From Desertimonas sp963732335 (lineage in GTDB: Bacteria > Actinomycetota > Acidimicrobiia > Acidimicrobiales > Ilumatobacteraceae), in NCBI GenBank assembly GCA_963732335.1, contig CAVSZO010000038.1:1-64000 (forward strand): 64,000 nucleotides of DNA, in the 5' to 3' direction. The position numbers and the translations under genes were made by a program. Under the pieces are notes generated by a model. The model was not told the origin of the DNA and ran no database searches. It worked only from the letters and a program-made list of their open reading frames with translations. This document shows, piece by piece, positions 56,439 to 64,000 of the stretch; the stretch's first letter is position 1; every line of letters begins with the position of its first letter.

Positions 56439-57993
56439 ACACTGCCATCGCCATGTTGCGCCCGAGGATTGCCGGAGCCGCCGTCGCCGCGGGTGTGATC
56501 GTCGGCGGGTGGACGGCGCTGGCGACGTGGTGGGCGCCACGGGTGACCCCGACGGTGCCAGAGGTCGTACGTCAGCTGTGGAACGACCGTTCGTTCTACG
56601 TCCCGCACCTGCGCACGACCCTGGCCGAGGCGGCGTGGGGATACCTCATCGGCAACCTTGCGGCGATCGCCATGGCCGCCCTCATCGTGCTCGTGCGCCC
56701 GCTGTCGAGCATCCTCGAGCGGGTCGGCGTCGCCGTCTACTGCCTTCCGCTGCTTGCGCTCGGACCGATCCTCCAGATCGTCGCCCCAGGCAGCGCCGCC
56801 AAGGTGGCCCTCGCCGCCCTCGCCGTCTTCTTCACGACGATGGTGTGTTGCGTGGTCGGCCTGCGCAGTGCTGATCCGGCGAGTGTCGACGTCGTCCGGG
56901 CGGCCGGCGGTGGCAAGCGCCGATCGTTCGTCTCCGTTCGCGTCCCGGCGGCGCTGCCGGCGCTGTTCGCCGGGTTGCGCATCGCCGCCCCGGCGGCGCT
57001 GCTCGGGGCGATCGTCGGTGAGTACCTCGGCGGCCGCCGGGGGCTCGGCGTGGCGATGATCCAGTCGCAGTCCAGCTTCGATGTGGCGCGGACCTGGGGG
57101 CTCGCGGTCGTCATGGGTCTGACCGTCGGCCTCGTCTACGCCGTCACGGGGGTGCTTGCCCGCCTGCTGCTGCCATGGGCCGCCGGTGAGCGACCGCTGG
57201 CAGTCCTCCAACTCGGAGCCGGTCGATCGAGCGTGGCGTCGTCGGCCATGTCGATCGCCGTGTCGGCGGGCGTGCTCGTGGCTGGGTGGTGGGGACTGCT
57301 GCGGCTCTACGACCTCAACCCGTACTTCGCCAAGACGCCCGCTCACGTCTGGACGTTTCTGACGACGGTCAGCGACGATCGCACGGCGATGTGGTCGGCG
57401 TTCGGCACGACGGTCGTCGACACCGCGGTCGGGTTCGCCATCGGCCTCGCCGCTGCAGTCCTCGTGTCCGCCGCGGCCGTGGCGTGGTCAGCGGTCAACT
57501 GGGTGGTCACGCCCAGTGCCGTGGCGATGCGTTCGATCCCGATCATCGCGATGACACCGCTGATCGCCCTGATCTTCGGTCGCGATCTGAAGGCGGTGAC
57601 CGTGATCGTCGGGCTCGTCACGTTCTTCCCGACGTTCGTCGCCCTGACGACGGCGATGCGCGACGCACCGGGGCAGGCCTGCGACCTCGTCGCCGCCTAT
57701 GGCGGCTCCGCCGTGCGCGAACTCCTCGGTGTGCGGCTCCCGTTCGCTCTGCCGGCGCTGTTCGCCGCCTGCAAGATCGCCCTTCCGGCGGCGCTCAGCG
57801 GAGCGCTGCTGGCGGAGTGGCTGGCGACCGGCAAGGGGCTCGGCAGCCTGATGCTGCGGGCCACGGCGTCGTCGCGCTTCGCCCTCGTGTGGTCGGCGTC
57901 GACGGTCATCGTCGCCGCGTCGGTGTTCGCCTACGGCCTGGTCGGGATGGTCGAGTCGCTCGTCGCCCGGCGCCTCGGCACGCCGCCGAGTGT
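56435..57993 (+). CDS. two fused SsuC/TauC-type ABC permease domains
   Basis: About 520 residues with two copies of the BPD_transp_1 core. Copy 1 has the EAA loop VRAAGGGKRRSFVSVRVPAALPALFAGLRIAAP (landmark: RRSFVSVRVPAALPALFAG), copy 2 VAAYGGSAVRELLGVRLPFALPALFAACKIALP (landmark: RELLGVRLPFALPALFAA). Each copy is preceded by six or so helices and starts with a similar ATWWAPRVTP/LYDLNPYFAKTPAHV segment. A single chain could thus form the whole translocation pore. The open frame runs without stop into the next gene, but a TGA in the neighbouring frame at about 57991 and the hairpin after it suggest the true end is here. Confidence 0.8.
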
Positions 57994-58007
57994 GAGGTTC
58001 AGGCCGG

Positions 58008-58038
58008 TGAGATGCGCACGCTATGCGTGCGCATCTCA
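58008..58038 (+). terminator. 14-bp perfect hairpin between permease and amidohydrolase genes
   Basis: TGAGATGCGCACGC (58008-58021) pairs exactly with GCGTGCGCATCTCA (58025-58038) around TAT. No T-run follows. Its inner TGCGCAC/GTGCGCA arms also occur in the hairpin at 38204-38221. It may be a terminator, or an operator ahead of the deaminase gene. Confidence 0.55.
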
Positions 58039-58072
58039 TCGCGCCGTACGGCGGAATTGCGAGACTGGGACG

Positions 58073-59434
58073 ATGCACGACCTCGTGATCGCCGGAGGGC
58101 GGCTCGTCGCCACGATGGACGACGACCGGCGGGAGCTGGACGACGGATGGGTCGCCACCGCCGCTGGCTTGATCACCGACGTCGGCTCGGGTCCGGCACC
58201 GCCGGCGGAGCAGGTTCTCGACGCCACCGACTGCCTGGTCACGCCGGGGCTCGTCAACACCCACCACCACCTGTTCCAGAACCTCACCCGCGCCCACCCG
58301 CTGATGACCGACAAGCCGTTGTTCGGCTGGCTGCAGTCGCTCTACCCGCTGTGGTCGGCGCTCGACACCGAGGGCGCCTACCTGTCGGCCTGGGTCGGGC
58401 TGGCCGAGCTGGCGTTGTCCGGGTGCACGACCTCGACGGATCACCTCTACCTCCACCCCCGCCGCGCCGGCGACCTGCTTGCCGCCGAGATCGATGCCGC
58501 CGCCGACCTCGGGGTCCGCTTCCATCCGACCCGCGGCTCGATGTCGCTGTCGCAGAAGGACGGTGGCCTCCCGCCCGACGACGTCGTCGACGACGACGAC
58601 GCCATCCTCGCCGCCTGCGAGGAGGCCGTCACCCGCTTCCACGACCGCTCGTTCGGGGCGATGGTGCAGATCGCCCTCGCCCCCTGCTCGCCGTTCACCG
58701 TCACCGAGCAGCTGATGGTCCGCTCGGCCGAGCTGGCCGAGCGGCTCGACGTCCGCCTGCACACCCACTTCGCCGAGAATGCCGAGGACGACGCCTTCTC
58801 GCTGGAGCGGTACGGCTGCCGGCCGACCGACTACCTCGAGCGCACCGGGTGGATGTCCGACCGGGCGTGGCTCGCCCACTGCGTGATGCCGAATGCCGCC
58901 GAGATCGTCCGGCTTGGGGGCGGCGAAGGTTGGAGTCGCCCACTGCCCGTCGAGCAACCTGATCCTGTCGTCGGGGATCGCCCCGATCGTCGACCTCCGC
59001 GCCGCCGGTGTCACACGTCGGGCTCGGTGTCGACGGGTCGTCGTCCGCCGACTCGGCCAGCCTGTGGCTGGAGGCGCGCCAGGCGATGCTCCTCGCCAAG
59101 CTGCGCAACGGCGCCGCAGCCGGCACGGCGCGGATGGCGCTGGAGCTGGCGACACGCGGCGGCGCCGCCTGCCTCGGGCGCACCGGCGAGCTCGGCGAGC
59201 TGCGCCCCGGCGCCGTCGCCGACATCGCCGTGTGGCCGCTCACCGGGCCGGCATTCGCCGGGGCGATCGCCGACCCAGTGGAGGCGTGGTTGCGCTGCGG
59301 TCCGGTCGGCCGCCCGGCACACCGTGATCGACGGCAAGCCGGTGGTTCTCGACGGCCGTCTCGTCCACCCGCACGTCGAGGAGCGCCTCGCCGCCCATCG
59401 CCGCGTCGCGGCCGCGATGCAACGGTTGGTGTGA
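58073..59434 (+). CDS. amidohydrolase, 8-oxoguanine deaminase/AtzB-like, frameshifted
   Basis: About 450 residues. Metal ligands: HxH in NTHHHLFQNLTRAHP, H in LHTHFAENAEDD, H in LAHCVMPNAAEIVRL, and D in GLGVDGSSSADSASLW. The NTHHH...LTRAHPL and GSSSADS segments match the 8-oxoguanine deaminase and hydroxyatrazine hydrolase group rather than guanine deaminase. Shifts near 58930, 59010 and 59325. ATG 58073 (MHDLVIAGGRLV) is the natural start. A purine-type deaminase fits the nucleobase island; 8-oxoguanine is my best guess for substrate, with isocytosine-type or melamine-type compounds possible. Confidence 0.8.
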   Translation: MHDLVIAGGRLVATMDDDRRELDDGWVATAAGLITDVGSGPAPPAEQVLDATDCLVTPGLVNTHHHLFQNLTRAHPLMTDKPLFGWLQSLYPLWSALDTEGAYLSAWVGLAELALSGCTTSTDHLYLHPRRAGDLLAAEIDAAADLGVRFHPTRGSMSLSQKDGGLPPDDVVDDDDAILAACEEAVTRFHDRSFGAMVQIALAPCSPFTVTEQLMVRSAELAERLDVRLHTHFAENAEDDAFSLERYGCRPTDYLERTGWMSDRAWLAHCVMPNAAEIVRLGGGEGWSRPLPVEQPDPVVGDRPDRRPPRRRCHTSGSVSTGRRPPTRPACGWRRARRCSSPSCATAPQPARRGWRWSWRHAAAPPASGAPASSASCAPAPSPTSPCGRSPGRHSPGRSPTQWRRGCAAVRSAARHTVIDGKPVVLDGRLVHPHVEERLAAHRRVAAAMQRLV

Positions 59435-59506
59435 GCGGGCCGCCCAGGCCGTGCGACGGCCGCCCGGCCGCGGATTCCGGCAGACTTGGAGGCCGTGCCC
59501 GAACCG

Positions 59507-60203
59507 ATGACCCGACGAGTGCTCTTCGGGGCCGGGCTGGCGGCGATGGCCCTGGCCGTCGGCGGCTGTGGCGACGATGACGACGAGGCCGCTGGCGGCA
59601 CGCTGCCGCTGTTCGGCGGCACGGTGCCCGCTGGACGGGCCGGCGATCGACCTCACCCCGTCCCAGAGCGGCGGCGGCGGCGGACGCGAGGTGGTCGTGA
59701 TCGGCGATTCGATCACCGTGGCCGCCGCCCCACAGATCGTGGCCGGGGCGACCGCGATCGATGCCGACGTGACCGTCCTCGCCGAGGTCGGGCGACGGAT
59801 CACGTTCGGCAGAGAACCGCCGGCCGGCACGGATGTCCTCGCCGAGGTTCTCGAAGACGGCGACCCCGATCTCGTCGTCGTCGCCCTCGGCACCAACGAC
59901 ATCGGCAAGTACACGACGATCGAGGAGTACGCCGAGCAGGTCGACGAGCTGGTCGGTCTGCTCCCCGAGGATCAACCGCTCGTGTGGATCAACACGTACC
60001 TGTCGCGGTTGCCAGACGGCTCATCTGCGTTCAACGCCGCGTTGCTGGAGACGCTCAGCGACCGCGGTACGGCGACGATCGGGCGCTGGTCGTCGATCGC
60101 CCAGCGGGACGGCATGCTCCGCGACGGCGTCCATCCCAGCGAAGACGGCACGCAGGAGTTCGCCGACCTCGTCGTCAACGAGATCGAGAACTGGCTGGGC
60201 TGA
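59507..60203 (+). CDS. SGNH/GDSL hydrolase lipoprotein, one frameshift
   Basis: About 230 residues. MTRRVLFGAGLAAMALAVGGC is a lipoprotein signal with lipobox VGGC, then a DDDD-rich linker. After a shift near 59635: VVVIGDSITVAAAP (catalytic Ser), VVALGTNDIGKYT (Asn block) and GMLRDGVHPSEDG (catalytic Asp and His). So a surface-attached esterase or acyltransferase. ATG 59507 chosen; GTG 59495 possible. It follows the deaminase gene but has no clear link to it. Confidence 0.8.
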
Positions 60204-60270
60204 CCTCGCCGCTTGCGGCTGCAATGTTGCGAACCGGAGCAACTCGTCGGCGTGGGTTCGCCAGAGGTCG

Positions 60271-62693
60271 TCAGATGTAGCTACGGCGCTCGATGATCCG
60301 CATGCTGATCCAGCCGGGCAGGATCGGCAGCCAGTACGTCGCCAGTCGATAGGACAGGACCGTGGCGACGGCGATGGCACCGTCCATGCCGATCGCCGTG
60401 AACCCGGCGACGAGGGCGGCCTCCATCGCGCCGAGCCCTCCCGGTGTGGGCGCCGCCGCGGCGAGGAGCGACGCGCCGAGGTAGACGGCGCCGACCTGGG
60501 CGAGGCTGACCCCGCCGTCGAAGGCGTTGGAGGCGCACGTGAGGGCCACGATGTAGGCCAGCGTGACGCCAATCGACCCGAGGAACAGGGCGAGCATCCG
60601 GCGCGGCGACCGGCTCAGCGCGGCGACGCTGGCCAGCGACTGCTTGACCGCCGGCACGACGTGGGCGGACACCAGCCGGCGGCCGCGCCGCGTCGCCATG
60701 GCGATGCCGAACAACGCCAGCACGACAGCGATCACGACGAGCAGCTTGCTGCTGCTCGGCATCGAGAACCCGCTGCCGCTCCGTCCCGCCCAGGCGAAGA
60801 ACACGAACAGCAGGACGATGTGGACGATCCCGCCGGCGATGACGTTGAGGCCGATGCCGGTGACCGCCTGGGCGGACGGGAACACCGGCCTTCTGCAGGT
60901 AGCGCACGTTGAGCGCCATGCCGCCGACGTTCGCCGGCGTCACCCGGTTGACGAACGACGAGGCCAGCTGGGCGAGGATGGTCGGCACCAACGGCAGCCG
61001 TTGCGGCACACCGCCCGTCATGCCGATGCCGGCGGCGACGTACGTGACCCCCGACATCACGACGCAACCGGCGAGCCAGCCCCAGTTGGCCGAGCGGATC
61101 GCCTCGATGCTGTCGTCGACGTTGGCGAGCTGCGGCAGCAGGAAGTAGAAGGCGCCGGTGAGCGTGGCGATCATCAGGAGCGTGCGTGGTCGCACCCGGA
61201 CAAGTCGCTCGAGTGGCTCCGGCACGACACCGGTTGCCTCGCCGACCTCGTCGCGGACGGCCTTGAGCAGCGACTTCGATGCCTGCCGGCGGGTCGCCGC
61301 GGTCAACGCCAGGGGTTGGACGAACGGCGTGGCGGCGGCCAGATCGGCGGGCGGGAGGGTTCGGGCGGCGGAGGCGGTGGCGGCCTCCGGCCCGGCGATG
61401 GTGGCCAGTGAGACGACGAGCTCGGCGCGGTCGAACGCCTGCAATCGGGGCTCCGCTGCCGCCTCGGCACTGCCGAAGTCGACGATGACCGGACCGTCGT
61501 CATCGACGACGACGTTCGCCGCGCGCAGCGCCCGGTGGGCGATCCCGGCGGCGTGGAGGGCGCGGGTCTCCGCCCACACGGCATCGAGGAGCTCGGTGCT
61601 GAGCGCGTCCGCGGTCAGCGTGTCGAGCTGACGCCCGCCGACGTCTTCCATCGCCAGGACCATCGATCCGTCGGCCAACCCGACCAGGGCGCGCAGATCG
61701 GGACACCGCACGCCGGCGCGCCTGGCGAGGAGGAGGAGCAGCCCCTCGTGCTCCACCGCACGTTCCAGCGAGCCGCCCAGCCACTCGTCACCGGGATCGC
61801 GGAGCAGCAGCGTGCGGTAGCCGCGGTACAGCAGGTCGGCGTCGCGGCTGTCCCGGGCGTAGACCTTGACGAACGCCGACGTGCCGTCCCCCAGCGCGGC
61901 CCGGTAGAGCTGCGACCGCCCGCCGGTCGCCCGCTCGAGGGTCAGCGCAGTCACCGGCAGCCCGGACTGCTCGAGCGCCGCGGCGACGGCACGAGGGGTC
62001 GGCCGGCGGTTCGGGGCGCCGAGGAGGACGAGCACGGCGGCCCCGATGAACGTGCCCACGGACACCGCCAGCAGCACTTCGGCGAGGCCGGCGCTCCCGG
62101 CAATCAGGATCGTGACAGCAACGAGGAGGAGACCCCGATCGACGCTGCGGCGCCACGTCCTCGCCAGCCATGGCTTGCCGACGGCGCCAGCCGCCGCCGC
62201 GCCGGCGAGCACACCCGCCGATGGGAAGCGCGCCGGGATCAACCAGAAGTCGTCCTCCAGCGCCTCAGCGACTCCACCGGGGATGCCGATGGCGCGGTCG
62301 AGGAGGGTGTAGGCGCCGAAGCCGAGTGGCGCCGGCAAGGGCGAGGTGGAGGAGCCGTCGCCAGCGCTGTCGGGCGACCAGCGCCGCCACAACGAGTCCC
62401 GGGACGAGGATGGCCGCGACCTGAGCGATGGTGACGGCCAGCTGCCGAACGGTGACGGGGATGAGGGCGACGACGTCGGCGACGTCCTCGCGCAGCCCGT
62501 CGTTGGTCCCCTCCGCCAACTCGACGAACAGGACGAGGACGATCGTCATCAGGCCCCAGACGACGAGACGGATCACGTCGCCGGGATGGCGGTAGTAGCG
62601 CTCGCCGGGGGGCAGGTCGTCGAAGCGGCTGTCCACCGACATCGCTTCCGGCGTCGTGGTCGCCAGCGCGCTCAGGGCCCGCTCGACCGTCAC
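60271..62693 (-). CDS. membrane protein with pseudokinase-like domain and LPG-synthase (UPF0104) domain
   Basis: About 805 residues. The N-terminal 250 residues carry several helices; residues about 290-520 look like a protein-kinase or phosphotransferase fold (SAFVKVYARDSRDADLL with a lysine, AHRALRAANVVVDDDGPVIVDFGSAEA). The catalytic loop is HRALRAAN: the usual Asp of HRD is Ala, while DFG is kept. The C-terminal part is a lysylphosphatidylglycerol-synthase TM / flippase-like domain (LASSFVNRVTPANVGGMALNVRYL, PTPGGLGAMEAALVAGF, LSYRLATYWLPILPG). Shifts near 62340 and 60890. GTG 62693 overlaps the UbiB stop (GTGA), so the two are made together. Lipid handling in the membrane is likely. Confidence 0.75.
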
Positions 62694-64000
62694 GTCGTGC
62701 CATCCCGAGCGACGGCGGCAACCACCCGCAGTACGAGCACGGCACCGACCAGCAGGCCGCCGAAGCCGAACGCCTCGAACAGTCCGGTCTGCCCGGCGAG
62801 CTGTGGCCCGTCGTCGGTCGCCGCGAGCAGCCAGGCCGACGTGACGAGGAACGACGTCCCGGCAAGGACGAGCAGCAGACGGTTGGCCAGGGTGCGCACG
62901 ATCCGCCCGCTGTCTTCGTCGAGGATGCCGCGCACGCGCAGCTCGCCTCGCCCGGTCAGGGTGAGGATGCGGTCGACCTGGTCCGGCAGGCGGCGGAGGT
63001 GGGGGAGCATCGCCAGCAGCTCCTGCCCAACCAACTCCTTGCGGTCGACGATGGGCCGATCGTCGTCCTTGCGTTCGACCAACCGCATGGCCGCGGCCAC
63101 GAACGCCAGGTCGGGAACCAACACGCGCAACGTGCCATCCACCGTGACGAGCGCCCGGGACAGCAGCACGACATCGGTGGGCAGGCGCATGCCGAAGCGG
63201 GACAGCGTGGCAACCAGCTCGTCGAACACCGCCGGATCGACCGACGCGCCGGGCCGCACGTGGTCAGCCATCAGCCGGGCGAGGGCGCGTTCCAACTCGT
63301 CGGGCGAGGTCGTGTCGGTGAACTCGGCCACCCGCTCGACTCCGTCACGGAGCAGGCTGACGTCGCGGCGGGCGAGGGCGACCATGATGTCGACGATCGC
63401 GGCCTGTTCGATCGGGTCGAGGCGCCCGACCGCCCCGAAGTCGATGAGCCCGAGTTCGCCCCCAGCGAGAACGAACACGTTGCCTGGGTGCGGATCAGCG
63501 TGGAACACGCCGATCCGGATGATCTGGTCGAGGGTGGCGCGCAGCAGCTCGTCGGCGAGCCGGTGTCGATCCACGTCGGCCTCGTCCAAGCGTCCGATAT
63601 CGGAGACCGTGACGCCCTCGAAGCGCTCCTGGACGAGGACCCGCCTCGTCGACAGGTCCCGGTGCACCGCAGGGACCCGAACCGTCGAGCGGTCGCCCAG
63701 CAGGGCGGCCATCTCACTCATCGCGTCCGCTTCGTGGCGGAAGTCGACCTCCTTGCGCAGGCCCGTGGCGAACTGGGCGAGCAGGTCGCCGGAGCGAACC
63801 CCCTGGCCGAACGGCGTGCGCCGTTGGGCCATGTTGGCGAGCAGCGTGAGGGCAGCGAGGTCGCGCTCCATCATCGCCTCGATGTCGGGGCGCTGCACCT
63901 TGACGACCACCGACTCGCCCGAGCGCAACCGCGCCCGATAGGTCTGGCCGATCGAGGCGGCGGCGAGGGGCTCCCAGTCGAATTCGGCGAACACCTCGTC
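62690..64000 (-). CDS. ABC1/UbiB-family atypical kinase, 5' end outside the window
   Basis: 437 residues visible. The Ala-rich loop and N-terminal signature PLAAASIGQTYRARLRSGE, the lysine in VVVKVQRPDI, the ExD in RKEVDFRHEADAM, FHADPHPGNVF and GLIDFGAVGRLD are all intact, so it should bind ATP like other UbiB proteins. Two C-terminal membrane helices (LLLVLAGTSFLVTSAWLLAA and AFGFGGLLVGAVLVLRVVAAV) end the protein. UbiB relatives act in quinone or lipid metabolism. It overlaps the pseudokinase/LPG-synthase gene. Intact as far as seen. Confidence 0.92.
   Translation of the reverse strand, partial: DEVFAEFDWEPLAAASIGQTYRARLRSGESVVVKVQRPDIEAMMERDLAALTLLANMAQRRTPFGQGVRSGDLLAQFATGLRKEVDFRHEADAMSEMAALLGDRSTVRVPAVHRDLSTRRVLVQERFEGVTVSDIGRLDEADVDRHRLADELLRATLDQIIRIGVFHADPHPGNVFVLAGGELGLIDFGAVGRLDPIEQAAIVDIMVALARRDVSLLRDGVERVAEFTDTTSPDELERALARLMADHVRPGASVDPAVFDELVATLSRFGMRLPTDVVLLSRALVTVDGTLRVLVPDLAFVAAAMRLVERKDDDRPIVDRKELVGQELLAMLPHLRRLPDQVDRILTLTGRGELRVRGILDEDSGRIVRTLANRLLLVLAGTSFLVTSAWLLAATDDGPQLAGQTGLFEAFGFGGLLVGAVLVLRVVAAVARDGTT

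Noticed and set aside
56435..59434. 999-residue permease-amidohydrolase fusion
   Set aside because: No stop separates them in the given frame, but the join is low-complexity, a perfect hairpin lies between, and the amidohydrolase has its own natural ATG. A lost stop by frameshift is more likely.

Overview
The window is G+C-rich chromosomal DNA with many GTG starts, ATGA/GTGA gene overlaps and some leaderless-looking starts. Two WhiB proteins, a ClpS/DUF2017 pair, a caa3-type cytochrome oxidase with CtaG and COX4_pro, and a SufR-like/Mrp/ErpA Fe-S cluster point to Actinomycetota. I infer a lineage near Acidimicrobiia (Ilumatobacter-like); no rRNA is present to confirm this.

Layout. 1-4.1 kb: remnant of a conjugative element, with an excisionase-type HTH protein and a MobF relaxase-helicase. 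4.1-8.7 kb: a gene-poor stretch, a GT2 glycosyltransferase, a two-gene operon (SAM methyltransferase, GT39-like membrane glycosyltransferase), then a second gene-poor stretch ending in a tRNA-Phe 3' half. 8.7-18.9 kb: two divergent operons that together encode a complete gamma-butyrobetaine/carnitine to glycine betaine route plus a Dpp-type ABC importer and an SxxK esterase. 18.9-22 kb: a secreted beta-propeller/cupredoxin fusion and an FAD monooxygenase, divergent from an HTH-alpha/beta-hydrolase regulator. 23.3-24.1 kb: DUF2017 and ClpS. 24.1-33.9 kb: cytochrome oxidase locus (ctaB, a Cox1 paralogue without metal ligands, a Cox3 paralogue, a CtaF-like protein, ctaC, ctaD, ctaE, COX4_pro, ctaG). 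33.9-38.2 kb: VapBC, serS, pdxH, orn and a quinone oxidoreductase. 38.4-39.7 kb: two whiB genes flanking a small ORF, with good terminators. 39.8-42 kb: TlpA, CcdA, Nudix. 42-45.3 kb: mrp, a SufR-like regulator, erpA, ridA, tag. 45.4-59.4 kb: a nucleoside/nucleobase uptake and deamination island with a BMP-type ABC system, a cytosine-type deaminase, LacI, a PfkB kinase, an NMT1-type ABC system and an 8-oxoguanine-deaminase-like amidohydrolase. 59.5-64 kb: an SGNH hydrolase lipoprotein, a pseudokinase/LPG-synthase membrane protein and an UbiB kinase that runs off the end.

A quality issue shapes the annotation. Most genes in 1-22 kb and many in 41-63 kb contain single-base frameshifts, whereas almost every gene between about 22 and 41 kb is intact. 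Shifts hit housekeeping genes as well (erpA, mrp, tag), so I read most of them as sequence errors rather than decay, and I give whole-gene spans with the approximate shift points.

The most interesting points are the carnitine locus with its unusual transporter and esterase, the ligand-less Cox1/Cox3 pair ahead of the real oxidase, the propeller-cupredoxin fusion, the UbiB/pseudokinase pair and the free-standing RarA C-terminal domain inside an ABC operon.
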